From Shewanella marisflavi (GTDB lineage Bacteria; Pseudomonadota; Gammaproteobacteria; Enterobacterales; Shewanellaceae): a DNA stretch of 64,000 nt. Below are positions 8,848-17,275 of this stretch, in pieces. Position 1 is the stretch's first letter. The number at the start of each line of letters is the position of its first letter. Where the stretch lies: NCBI RefSeq assembly GCF_023283925.1, contig NZ_JAKIKX010000001.1:806001-870000 (forward strand), given 5' to 3'. Position numbers and translations under genes: made by a program. The notes under the pieces are model-generated. The model searched no databases, was not told the origin of the DNA, and worked only from the letters and a program-made list of their open reading frames with translations.

Positions 8848-9285
8848 ATGGATGATGAGAGCCCTAATCAAAACAAGTCGGACGTTGAGTTCAGTGGCAG
8901 TTGCCTTTGTGGCGGCGTGGCCTTTAGCTTAGTGGGTCGTTTCGATGCATTTTATTTGTGTCACTGTAGCCGCTGTCAGAAGGGCACAGGCTCGCTTCAT
9001 GGAGCCAATCTGTTTTCCAATCATTTAGCCCTCAGCTGGCGGCGAGGGGAGGCGTTAGTTCAACATTTTCAACTGGCGAACAGTCGGCATAGCCGTTGTT
9101 TCTGTAAGGTGTGTGGCTCGCCTATGCCTTACCGGCTGGAGGCGTTAAATCTGATTGTGGTCCCAGCTGGTTGTCTGGATGTCGAGGTGCCTATTGCGCC
9201 GACAGCAAAGCTTTTTATGGCCGAGCGAGCAACCTGGGGTCAGGATCTATTAGCTGTGCCCGGTTTCGATTGCATACCGGAATAA
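8848..9285 (+). CDS. GFA/CENP-V family zinc-binding protein
   Basis: A 145-residue cysteine-rich protein of the glutathione-dependent formaldehyde-activating (GFA/CENP-V) fold. Cysteines are C19 and C21 (GSCLCGG), C38, C40 and C43 (CHCSRCQKGTGS) and C84, C86 and C89 (CFCKVCGSP), matching the two-zinc pattern of the family. Despite the family name, most members have no proven substrate and no formaldehyde activity should be assumed. I chose the ATG at 8848 because AGAGGAG lies seven bases before it; an in-frame TTG further upstream has no such site. It is monocistronic, facing a minus-strand gene. Confidence 0.85.
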   Translation: MDDESPNQNKSDVEFSGSCLCGGVAFSLVGRFDAFYLCHCSRCQKGTGSLHGANLFSNHLALSWRRGEALVQHFQLANSRHSRCFCKVCGSPMPYRLEALNLIVVPAGCLDVEVPIAPTAKLFMAERATWGQDLLAVPGFDCIPE

Positions 9286-9300
9286 ACTTATGCGTTAAAG

Positions 9301-9324
9301 ATCCCCTGATATATGTCAGGGGAT
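9301..9324. terminator. Hairpin between convergent genes
   Basis: Stem ATCCCCTGA (9301-9309) against TCAGGGGAT (9316-9324) with a six-base loop sits between two convergent genes. No good T-run follows on either strand, so it may be a weak terminator or only an RNA-stabilising hairpin. Confidence 0.45.
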
Positions 9325-9354
9325 GAGAGTAAGACGAAGATCGAATCAGAAGGC

Positions 9355-10569
9355 TTATTCTTCTGGCGAGTTCTGCCTAGCGTCTTCACTAACCTCAGTT
9401 TCCATCTCAGCTGAATTGGCAGGGTTAGCGGTTAAGCGTCTAATAAGCTCCTGGCGCTGTGATTCCAGGTTATTAGTGCGGGCCTGGTAACCCTCAAATG
9501 GTGGCACGCTGGAGCAGAGGATAAATTTCCCCATGGGATTGTAAGCGTACCCAATTAGAGTCGATAGCGAGAGTTCATTGGGGCACTGCTTGATGCTTGT
9601 CTTGCCAATTAAGATATCCGCGTAGCGGTTGGCGGTATCCTGTGGCTGCATCAGTGGCATCAGGAGTGCCTCGACTATTTGAGTGGTGATGTCTGCCTTG
9701 TCGTCAACGCCAGAGGCAGCCTTAGATATTTTGGTAAAGTAATGCCATTCACCTCTCTTGACGCGTTCAAGGGATAAGACGCCCTTGGGCATAGGCCGTT
9801 GCCAAAGGCTGGGCAACAAATAGTCTTCGCTCTCTCTATTCATCTGTTCGATGAGCGCTTCACCCAGCTTCATGTTTTGTTGGAGTATCGAGATGGCCAT
9901 GAGTTTGTTGTGGAGCAAGTTTATTTGTGTAGATGCCTGCAGCCAGAATCGCATATCCTGATCTATATCCGCCAGAAACATGCTAGGTTCGTGGCGGTTT
10001 TTCAGAAAGCTATTGAGGATATATAGATGCTGCGCTGCTATAAGGCGGGCTCCGGGGATTGGATTGATAAACAGGTTAAAGTGCGTGTCATCTTGCCAGT
10101 GCCTAAGGGAGATTAGAGTACGGTAACGCTCAATCAACCAGGCATAGTCTTTAATAGTGAGTTGTAGTTCGTTTGATTCGGTGAGTAAGTTTATACATTC
10201 GCTCAGATAACCTTCTTGACTGCGACAAGTCGGAAGTATTGACTTAGGCAGCTCAAAGGGATGGGGAAAGGCCTTTTCGGGCTGCTGCATCACATCCAAC
10301 TGTTTGAGCGCTTGATAGCGTTTAAGCCCGAGAGCCATTGGGTCATCATCTTTCGGCGCATCGAAACCCATGGCATAAAGATAGGGGTTGTTTTCAAGAT
10401 GCTGACTCAAGGCGGTCTCTTCGGCGTTCACCTGCTCAAGGAAGGCGCTGGCCTGTGCTGATGGCTCGCTATCTTGCAGATTGACCAAGAGTAAGATGAG
10501 ATAGCCGCCGACGGGAATGAGCAGTAGGGTGAATAAGATCCATTTCAAAGCATGGAAAAAATGACGCAT
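9355..10569 (-). CDS. Unknown membrane-anchored protein
   Basis: I do not recognise this 404-residue protein. A single N-terminal hydrophobic helix (about residues 8-32, WILFTLLLIPVGGYLILLLV) suggests an inner-membrane anchor with the bulk of the protein in the periplasm. The remainder is largely helical in appearance, with two cysteines near residues 114-127 (PTCRSQEGYLSECINLL) and further ones near FILCSS, and an acidic, glutamate-rich C-terminal tail. It has no lipobox and no recognised catalytic motif. It is transcribed in the same direction as recN but separated from it by the recN terminator, so it is probably an independent gene. Confidence 0.75.
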   Translation of the reverse strand: MRHFFHALKWILFTLLLIPVGGYLILLLVNLQDSEPSAQASAFLEQVNAEETALSQHLENNPYLYAMGFDAPKDDDPMALGLKRYQALKQLDVMQQPEKAFPHPFELPKSILPTCRSQEGYLSECINLLTESNELQLTIKDYAWLIERYRTLISLRHWQDDTHFNLFINPIPGARLIAAQHLYILNSFLKNRHEPSMFLADIDQDMRFWLQASTQINLLHNKLMAISILQQNMKLGEALIEQMNRESEDYLLPSLWQRPMPKGVLSLERVKRGEWHYFTKISKAASGVDDKADITTQIVEALLMPLMQPQDTANRYADILIGKTSIKQCPNELSLSTLIGYAYNPMGKFILCSSVPPFEGYQARTNNLESQRQELIRRLTANPANSAEMETEVSEDARQNSPEE

Positions 10570-10685
10570 TTCAAATCCTTGTGGTGTTCGATGCCGTATC
10601 GACAGTAGAGCAACTCAGTCTATCAGAGTCAGCTTTTTTTGTGCAAATAGCTGTGCGTTGGCGAGACCTCCTATCGGACACAAAT

Positions 10686-10715
10686 AAAAAAGCGCGGCTA
10701 GAATATTGCCGCGCT
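10686..10715 (-). terminator. Rho-independent terminator of recN
   Basis: Stem AGCGCGGC (10691-10698) against GCCGCGCT (10708-10715). Read on the minus strand it is followed by TTTTTATTTG. It ends recN transcription before the next minus-strand gene. Confidence 0.85.
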
Positions 10716-10763
10716 TTGCTTGCTAACCAGCCTAATGGTGGCCAATTTTTTGATCTTACGGGC

Positions 10764-12425
10764 TTAGCCCTGTAGTAACTCTTTGGCATTGGCCAGGGTG
10801 TTGTTGGTGATGACATCGCCGCCCAGCAGGCGAGCCAACTCTTCGATACGTTGGTGCTTGTCTAGTGGCACCATAGAGGTCTCGGTTTGACCTGCCTTGC
10901 TCTGTTTGTTGACGAACATATGTTGGTGACCATTACCGGCGACTTGGGGCAGGTGAGTCACACAGAGCACCTGAGTCGATTCGCCCAAGCTGCGCAGCAT
11001 CTTGCCGACCACGGCGGCGGTAGGACCTGAGATCCCCACATCGACCTCATCAAATATAAGTGTTGGCGTCGCTACCTTCTTGGCGGTGATCACCTGAATA
11101 CCCAGACCGATACGAGACAACTCGCCGCCCGAGGCCACTTTGGCGATGGGCTGCAGCGGCTGCCCAGGGTTAGTGGTTACCTGAAACTCCACCGTGTCGC
11201 AGCCGTTGGGCGACATCATTTCGGGGTTAAACTGCACGTCGATGACAAACTTGCCCTTGGGCATGCTGAGTTCGTGAATCGAGCGGGTTACCTGCTTGTC
11301 TAGCTCCTTGGCGTAACGCTGGCGGCTCTGGCTGAGTTTTTGGGCATGAGCGATAAAGCTCTCGCGGCAACTTTCAAGCTGCTGAGCGATCTCATCGAGT
11401 TTCTCTTCATCCGAGTCCAGTTCGCTCAGCTCCTGGCTCAGTGCCTGATGGTGCTGATAGAGATCTTTGGGGCTTACATGGTGCTTACGTGCCAGCATCA
11501 TGATTTTCGATAGGCGCTGCTCCAGGGCGGCAAAATGATCTGGGTCCAGCTCCAATCTATCTAAGTAACGTTGTAGTTCGCTGCTGCTCTCCTGAACCTG
11601 GATCAAGGCGTCATTGAGCATGTTACCCACCCCTTTAAGCTCAGGATCGTAACCTTCGAGCTCCTGGGCTTGATCTAGGCTCATGTTGAGCAAAGATTCG
11701 ATAGCGCCCTCTTCGCTATCCTGCAAGAGGTAAAGGGTGCGCTGACAGGCCTGGATCAGCGCTGTGCCGTTGGCGAGTTTCTTATGCTCGGCCTCTATTT
11801 CGTCAAACTCTTCTTCGCCCAGGGCGAATTCGTTCAGCTCTTCAACCTGATATTGCAGTAGTTGTTTGCGGGCGATGCGCTCATGTTGCGACTGCTGCAG
11901 TTGGCTCAGCTCCTTTTGGATCAGCTTAAAGCGCTGGTAGCTGGAGCTGCAGGCTTCGAGCAGCATCTTATGGTTGGCGTAACTGTCGAGCAGGGTAAGT
12001 TGATGCTCACTCTTTAACATAGCGTGATGAGCATGTTGGCCGTGGATGCCGATAAGCAGCTGGCCTAAGGCGCGCATCTGATTAAGAGGCACTGGATTAC
12101 CATTGATGTAGGCGCGTGAGCGTCCATCGCTGCCAATGGTGCGGCGCAGTATGCATTCGTCGTCAAGCTCAAGATCATTGTCTTCTAACCAACGTCTGGC
12201 CAATGGGATATCGTTGAGGGCGAAGCGAGCACTGACTTCTGCCTTGGTGGCGCCCGGTCTGACTGTGTTGGCATCGGCGCGGTTACCCAGGCAAAGCCCT
12301 AAGGCATCGATGGCGATGGATTTACCTGCGCCAGTTTCACCGGTAATGCTGGTCATACCGGACTTAAAGTCGAGTTCTAAAAAGCGGACAATGGCAAAGT
12401 TATTGATGCTGAGCTGACAAAGCAT
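10764..12425 (-). CDS. recN: DNA repair protein RecN
   Basis: SMC-like ATPase that acts at double-strand breaks during recombinational repair. The N-terminal Walker A is GETGAGKS (29-36). Long coiled-coil segments occupy the middle (roughly 155-365), and the C-terminal half carries the signature region ASGGELSRIGLG and Walker B LIFDEVDVGISG. Its length of 553 is the same as I recall for E. coli RecN. Two LexA boxes overlap its promoter, so strong SOS induction is expected. It is a single-gene unit ending in its own terminator. Confidence 0.97.
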   Translation of the reverse strand: MLCQLSINNFAIVRFLELDFKSGMTSITGETGAGKSIAIDALGLCLGNRADANTVRPGATKAEVSARFALNDIPLARRWLEDNDLELDDECILRRTIGSDGRSRAYINGNPVPLNQMRALGQLLIGIHGQHAHHAMLKSEHQLTLLDSYANHKMLLEACSSSYQRFKLIQKELSQLQQSQHERIARKQLLQYQVEELNEFALGEEEFDEIEAEHKKLANGTALIQACQRTLYLLQDSEEGAIESLLNMSLDQAQELEGYDPELKGVGNMLNDALIQVQESSSELQRYLDRLELDPDHFAALEQRLSKIMMLARKHHVSPKDLYQHHQALSQELSELDSDEEKLDEIAQQLESCRESFIAHAQKLSQSRQRYAKELDKQVTRSIHELSMPKGKFVIDVQFNPEMMSPNGCDTVEFQVTTNPGQPLQPIAKVASGGELSRIGLGIQVITAKKVATPTLIFDEVDVGISGPTAAVVGKMLRSLGESTQVLCVTHLPQVAGNGHQHMFVNKQSKAGQTETSMVPLDKHQRIEELARLLGGDVITNNTLANAKELLQG

Positions 12426-12445
12426 GATGACATCCTTTTACAAAG

Positions 12446-12489
12446 TACTGTATTCATGCACAGTATATACTGATTTTTTATACAGTAAA
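12446..12489 (-). promoter_or_regulatory. recN promoter with two LexA boxes
   Basis: LexA box 1 is CTGTATTCATGCACAG (12448-12463, palindromic extension TACTGT...ACAGTA 12446-12465). Box 2 is CTGATTTTTTATACAG (12470-12485), one mismatch from CTGT-N8-ACAG. On the minus strand a -35 TTTACT (12489-12484) and -10 TATACT (12467-12462) are separated by 16 bases, so box 2 covers the -35 side and box 1 the -10/start region. Multiple LexA boxes are also known for E. coli recN. Confidence 0.9.
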
Positions 12490-12510
12490 TACCTGTGTGC
12501 TTTTTACCCG

Positions 12511-13479
12511 TCAAAATAGATTTTCACCGCCATAGAGTAACCAGTGGTGCAGTAAGGGAATGGTGATAAAGCTAATGACTATCCCCAGACTGATGGTTTG
12601 TGCGCTACTGGTGGCGCCCACGTTAAACCTGTGTGCCAGCAGATAGACGCTGGCGGCGGTGGGCAGCGCCGCCAAGAGCACTCCCATCTGCAGTAGTGGC
12701 CCTGAGATGCCAAGGGCGCTGAGCAGTAGATAGGCCAGCAGGGGCTGCAGTAGGAGTTTGCTTAGGTTAAGCATAGTCAGTTCGACAATGCGCGACTGGC
12801 TTCCTGCAGCGTTGCGGCTTCCTTGATTGGCTTTACACAGCACCATGCCGATGGCAAACAGAGCGCAGGGGCTAGAAGTCATACCAAACTGCCTGATGAT
12901 ATCGGCGATGGGGCGATACAGCTCTATGTGGGCCGCCGATAAAGCAACCCCCGCTAAACTACCCAATATGATGGGGTTTTGGATCAGGGCGAAGAACACT
13001 GTCTTCAGCGCACTGTCGGTTTGTCCCTGAAACAGCGCCAGCTGGGCCAGTACAATGGCAAATACCGTAACCGACAATAGACTGGCCAGCGCAGCGGCGG
13101 CCAGGGCCAGTTGGTCGCCGGGAAATAGCATCATCATCAGCGGTATACCGATAAACGAGGTGTTGCCAAAGGTAGTGTTGAGGGCGCGAATGGCGGCTAA
13201 GGGTTTGTCTTTGGGCTGCATCCAGAGGGAAAATAAGCCGGTGATCAGATAGATAACGGCCATCGCCAGACTGTAGCCGCCGATAAAGCCCCAGTTAGTG
13301 ATCGCTTCAATTGGGGTTTCGGCCAGCACTATCATCATGATCGCGGGAAAGGCGATGTAGTACACATATTGGTTGAGCACATTGTCGCTGCCCTCGGGCA
13401 GTAGCCGGGCTTTCTGTACTATAAAGCCGGTGATCATGATGCCGAACACCACTATCAGTGGCGAGAGAGTGGGTAACAT
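12511..13479 (-). CDS. AEC-family transporter (auxin efflux carrier/malate permease type)
   Basis: An integral inner-membrane protein of 322 residues with about ten hydrophobic segments and the AEC-family layout of two five-helix halves. The N terminus PLIVVFGIMITGFIVQKARLLP and the middle segment NTTFGNTSFIGIPLMMM are typical of the family. Bacterial members export or exchange organic acids such as malate, but the substrate cannot be read from sequence. The gene stands alone, upstream of and in the same direction as recN; the recN SOS promoter lies just after its stop codon. No regulator is adjacent. Confidence 0.85.
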   Translation of the reverse strand: MLPTLSPLIVVFGIMITGFIVQKARLLPEGSDNVLNQYVYYIAFPAIMMIVLAETPIEAITNWGFIGGYSLAMAVIYLITGLFSLWMQPKDKPLAAIRALNTTFGNTSFIGIPLMMMLFPGDQLALAAAALASLLSVTVFAIVLAQLALFQGQTDSALKTVFFALIQNPIILGSLAGVALSAAHIELYRPIADIIRQFGMTSSPCALFAIGMVLCKANQGSRNAAGSQSRIVELTMLNLSKLLLQPLLAYLLLSALGISGPLLQMGVLLAALPTAASVYLLAHRFNVGATSSAQTISLGIVISFITIPLLHHWLLYGGENLF

Positions 13480-13587
13480 AGACAGGCTGCTTCCTTGGCG
13501 TGAGTCTAGCGGGGGGAATATCCGCTTTAGCTTAATACTGACCTTAAGGTTAACACTTAGCCTGGCGAGTCCCTATAACGCGAAAGT

Positions 13588-13782
13588 CTAATGCTGGGGG
13601 CCTGGTCGCCTTTGTAGAGGCTTGGGTGGCGGTAAGATGCCAAGTTCCTGATAGAAATGGATCTGGCGTCTGAGTTCAAATAGGGAGCCGACGCGTCGCT
13701 GCTCCCCGATAGTCAGACACCAGGTATTAGTTAACCCATCCGGGTTAGTGAGCACAAATCCTTGGTAGATAAGTTTGCGCAT
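13588..13782 (-). CDS. Small unknown protein translationally coupled to yjaG
   Basis: A 64-residue protein (MRKLIYQGFVLTNPDGLTN at its start) that I do not recognise. The evidence that it is real is its start: the yjaG stop TGA and this ATG overlap as TGATG, a typical coupling arrangement, and the frame is open to a proline- and arginine-rich tail. A GTG one codon earlier is an alternative start. It lacks signal peptide, membrane segment or zinc motif. It would be the third gene of a barA-yjaG operon. Confidence 0.6.
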   Translation of the reverse strand: MRKLIYQGFVLTNPDGLTNTWCLTIGEQRRVGSLFELRRQIHFYQELGILPPPKPLQRRPGPQH

Positions 13783-14384
13783 CACGCACCCACGGAGATC
13801 CCTATGTTGGAAACGCCTGACTGCACTATCTCTTTGCGCAGTGCCTTGACGAAGTCGGCAGTGATTTTAGGATTTTCTTCGATGATTTCCAGTAATGATG
13901 CCTGCAGGGTTTTCTCTTCCTGCATCACCTCATGATTGAAGATGAACTCATCCAGCGCTTCTTCATCCATCTCCTCATCGACTGTTGCCTCGATGTAGTT
14001 GGCTACGGTACTTGAGGAGAGTTTGCTGATATTGGTGATATCGTCTTCTACCTTGCTTTGAATGGCGCTTAGCAAGGAGGTTAGGGCAACGGCGGCATCC
14101 ATGGCCGGGTAGACGCCATAAACATCGAAATCGGCAGGCTCAGGCGTGTTGAGATCCAGACGCTCCAGGTAGAGTTCGATATTGAGCTTAAGCTTTTGAT
14201 CGTACATAGATTGCCACAGCAGGTTAAGCAGGGTGTCTAGCACTTGAGGATCGCCAAATTCGCACACTTCGCTAAACAACTGATAGTTGGGATACATGCG
14301 CTGACACAGGGCGATGGCGAAGAGCTTCTTCTGCTCCAGTTCGAGGGCCTTAAGGCGTTTAAAAAAACCGGGTTTATTACTCAT
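13782..14384 (-). CDS. yjaG: YjaG/DUF416 family protein
   Basis: A 200-residue cytosolic protein resembling E. coli YjaG (DUF416). Shared features recalled from the family are CQRMYPNYQLFSEVCEFGD near the N terminus, FDVYGVYPAMDAAVALTSL in the middle and ALRKEI...SGVSNIGI at the C terminus. No biochemical function is established. Its start codon lies within the last codons of barA (8-base overlap) and its stop overlaps the next small gene, so the three are probably one translationally coupled operon. An acidic central stretch (VDEEMDEEALDEF) is notable but common in the family. Confidence 0.85.
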   Translation of the reverse strand: MSNKPGFFKRLKALELEQKKLFAIALCQRMYPNYQLFSEVCEFGDPQVLDTLLNLLWQSMYDQKLKLNIELYLERLDLNTPEPADFDVYGVYPAMDAAVALTSLLSAIQSKVEDDITNISKLSSSTVANYIEATVDEEMDEEALDEFIFNHEVMQEEKTLQASLLEIIEENPKITADFVKALRKEIVQSGVSNIGISVGA

Positions 14385-17160
14385 CGATCACATCCATAGA
14401 TAACTGGGCTATTACTTGATTTGCGGCAGATTCTACCTTAGAAAGCTCGTCAAGTAACTCAAGTATTTCCGGCTCGACCAGATCGACACCGGCATTTTGC
14501 TTGAGTGACTGTTCAATCTCTCGACAGAGCCGCTGAGTGGTAGGTACGCCGCAATAGCAGCTGGCGCCGTGGAGCTTATGAACATGGGCTATCATCGCCT
14601 CACTGTCCTGATGTTCCAAGGCGGTTGAGATATTCTCTCTGGTTTCGGGCAGCGAATCGATCAGCATCTGCAACATCTCTAGTGCCAGACTGGTTTTCTG
14701 GTTGGCCTGGGTCAGGCAGAGTTCCCAATTAAGGGTGTGCTGATCGAAGTGGGTAAACTGAGGCCTTGTCTTCCAGCGGCTGATCACGCTTTTAAGCGCG
14801 GCCTCGTCAATAGGCTTTGGCAGGTAGCCGTCCATACCGCTCTGGTCGATACGTTCTCGTTCTTCGGCAATCGCGTGGGCAGTCACCGCCACTATGGGAG
14901 TATTGCGGTTGAGCGAATACTCGCGTATCTGCTTGGTGGCGCTAAATCCGTCTGTGCCGGGCATCTGAATATCCATAAAGATAAGATCGAAGCTCTTTGC
15001 CTTAGCAAGCTCTACCGCCGCCTGGCCGTTGTTGGCCACAGTCACTTTGGTGACCAGCTCCTTGAGCAGGGTATCAATGAGTTTCAGGTTGGCCGGATTA
15101 TCATCCACCGCCAACACGCTCATGGGCTCACGAACCTGGCTTGCCTTCACCGCTTCTTTAAAGGGCATGGCTTCATATTGAGCGCGGTGGGGATTAATTA
15201 GGGTCACGGCCAGGGCGCGCTCGCCTACAGGCGCCTGCATCACCTTGTCGACGTTTGGCTGGATAAGGTTCATCTTGGTGGCGCTATCGCTGCTACTACA
15301 TATATAGAGGGTGTAGTCGCTGATTTGGGCAATCTTGTTGAGTACCTCTAGCAGTTCTGGGCTGCTGGCCAGATCGTTGCAGCTGATGATGGCGTAGTCG
15401 AAGTGACGTTCCTCTTCACCGGCAATACGGGCCAAGTCCTCGGGCGTGGTGATGCTGACACTCTGCATCCCCCAATGCTGCAGTAAGTTTTCGTGTACCT
15501 TGCGTGAAAGCTTGCGTGGCTCGAATAACAATACTGTCTTATCGATAAGCTTGTCGGTTTCCAGCGCCTGACTAATAGGGTATTGGCTTAACTTAAGTGG
15601 CAGTGTGAACCAGAAGGTGGAGCCTTTATCCGGTGCCGAGATACAACCAATCTGGCCACCCATACGATTGATCAGTCGCTTGGTGATGATGAGACCAAGA
15701 CCCGTGCCGCCAAAACGGCGCGAGATAGAGGAGTCAGCCTGACCAAATGCCTGGAATAGCTGGGCCTGATGCAGTTTGTCTATGCCTATACCTGTATCTG
15801 TCACTTCACAGCGAATATTGATCTTTTCCGGCTCCTCACTGGTGAGGCGTATCTTAAGGTGAACGCTGCCGCTGTCGGTGAACTTGATGGCATTACCCAC
15901 CAGATTAGTGATCACCTGGCTAACCCGCAGGGCGTCACCCGAGACGTTATCGTTGATGCTAGGTTCTATGTCGACCACGAGTTCGAGGTCTTTGTCCTTG
16001 GCGCTATTGGCCAGCAGAGAGATGGTATCGTCAATCACCTCGCGTAGGGCAAAAGGCATGTTCTCCAGTTCCATCTTGCCCGCTTCCAACTTGGAGAAGT
16101 CGAGAATGTCGTTGATGATCCCCAGCAGGTTAGTCGCGCTCTTTTCTATGGTCTTAATATAGTCCTGCTGACTGGCATGCAGTGGCGTTTTGAGCAGCTG
16201 TTTGGCAAAACCTATCACTCCGTTGAGCGGCGTACGTAGTTCGTGGGACATGTTGGCTAAGAACTCAGACTTGATACGGCTGGCCTCGAGGGCGCGCTTT
16301 TTGGCCAGATCCAGCTCGACGTTTTGGATCTCAATCTGCTCTAGGGTTTCCCGCAGATCTGAGGTCGCCTGGTCAATATTTTGCTGCATCTCCTCATGGT
16401 ATTCCGACAGGGAGCTTGCCATGGCATTGATACCACGTTTGAGCAGATCCAACTCACCGATTAGGTTGCCATCGACCCTTGTGTCTAGCTTGCCCTCACG
16501 GATCTTGGCCACTACGCGCACCATTTCAGTGATGGGGTGAGTGACGTTTTTTACCAGGCGGAAGGTAAACAGTAGGTTCAGCTGTACGCCGATCAGCACT
16601 ATGATGAAGGCGGCTACGGCTGCTCTGTGCTGTTCCAGCAGAGCGTTTTCTTTGTTGAGCAACACGGCAATATAGCCAAGCTTGGCAGAGTTAACTTGCT
16701 GGGCCATGGTGTTGCTGTCGTAGGGGCTGACCAAGAGCTCGCGCTGGCTGGAGAAGATGGGACTGCGCATAATGATGCTGTCGCCAAAGGGTTCAATCGC
16801 TGTGGTCTGCAACGAATCTATGGGCTCGTTATAGCGCATAAACTCATGATTTTTATAGTGGTGCGAGGTCACTATTACCCGGTTGTTGGTGTCGAAAATG
16901 GCGATAAACTGCACCAGATTAGACTTGTTGAGTTGCACCGAGGTGATCAGGCGTTTGGTGGTTTCGAAATTTTTGGTTTCCAGGCCAATTTCAGCGGAAA
17001 TGGCCAGGGGCTCGATGATATTGCTGCCCCTTTCGATTAAGCTTTCTTCCAGTTCATAGAAACGATTTATGGTAAAATAGCTGCCAAGCAAAATACCAAC
17101 CAAAATAGTGGGCGCTAATGCCAGCACGAGAACCCAGGCTCTCAGGCTGTATTTAGTCAT
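14377..17160 (-). CDS. barA: Hybrid sensor histidine kinase BarA
   Basis: Tripartite membrane sensor kinase that in relatives phosphorylates the response regulator UvrY and thereby turns on Csr-sequestering small RNAs. Two N-terminal membrane helices flank a short periplasmic loop, followed by a HAMP domain, the histidine site SHELRTPLNGVIGF (His near residue 305), an ATPase domain with GGTGLGLIITKRL, a degenerate and then a true receiver domain (FMDIQMPG, phospho-Asp) and a C-terminal HPt domain (VHKLHGASCYCG). I prefer the start MTKYSLRAW at 17160, which matches E. coli BarA; an ATG six codons upstream at 17178 is possible. It is divergent from rlmD, as in E. coli. uvrY is not in this window. 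Confidence 0.95.
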   Translation of the reverse strand: MTKYSLRAWVLVLALAPTILVGILLGSYFTINRFYELEESLIERGSNIIEPLAISAEIGLETKNFETTKRLITSVQLNKSNLVQFIAIFDTNNRVIVTSHHYKNHEFMRYNEPIDSLQTTAIEPFGDSIIMRSPIFSSQRELLVSPYDSNTMAQQVNSAKLGYIAVLLNKENALLEQHRAAVAAFIIVLIGVQLNLLFTFRLVKNVTHPITEMVRVVAKIREGKLDTRVDGNLIGELDLLKRGINAMASSLSEYHEEMQQNIDQATSDLRETLEQIEIQNVELDLAKKRALEASRIKSEFLANMSHELRTPLNGVIGFAKQLLKTPLHASQQDYIKTIEKSATNLLGIINDILDFSKLEAGKMELENMPFALREVIDDTISLLANSAKDKDLELVVDIEPSINDNVSGDALRVSQVITNLVGNAIKFTDSGSVHLKIRLTSEEPEKINIRCEVTDTGIGIDKLHQAQLFQAFGQADSSISRRFGGTGLGLIITKRLINRMGGQIGCISAPDKGSTFWFTLPLKLSQYPISQALETDKLIDKTVLLFEPRKLSRKVHENLLQHWGMQSVSITTPEDLARIAGEEERHFDYAIISCNDLASSPELLEVLNKIAQISDYTLYICSSSDSATKMNLIQPNVDKVMQAPVGERALAVTLINPHRAQYEAMPFKEAVKASQVREPMSVLAVDDNPANLKLIDTLLKELVTKVTVANNGQAAVELAKAKSFDLIFMDIQMPGTDGFSATKQIREYSLNRNTPIVAVTAHAIAEERERIDQSGMDGYLPKPIDEAALKSVISRWKTRPQFTHFDQHTLNWELCLTQANQKTSLALEMLQMLIDSLPETRENISTALEHQDSEAMIAHVHKLHGASCYCGVPTTQRLCREIEQSLKQNAGVDLVEPEILELLDELSKVESAANQVIAQLSMDVIDE

Positions 17161-17275
17161 ATTATCTGCACTATTCATGGAGTTGGTTTTATTCGTCTGC
17201 GTTGGTTATAGGTTACATTAGACTGCCAGACTTTGTGCAGTCTTTACTAGTATTTTTATTGTTTTAGAGGCCTAG

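Noticed and set aside
9301..9324. A strong terminator after the GFA-family gene
   Set aside because: The hairpin is good but neither strand has the required T-run, so I list it only as a hairpin with low confidence.
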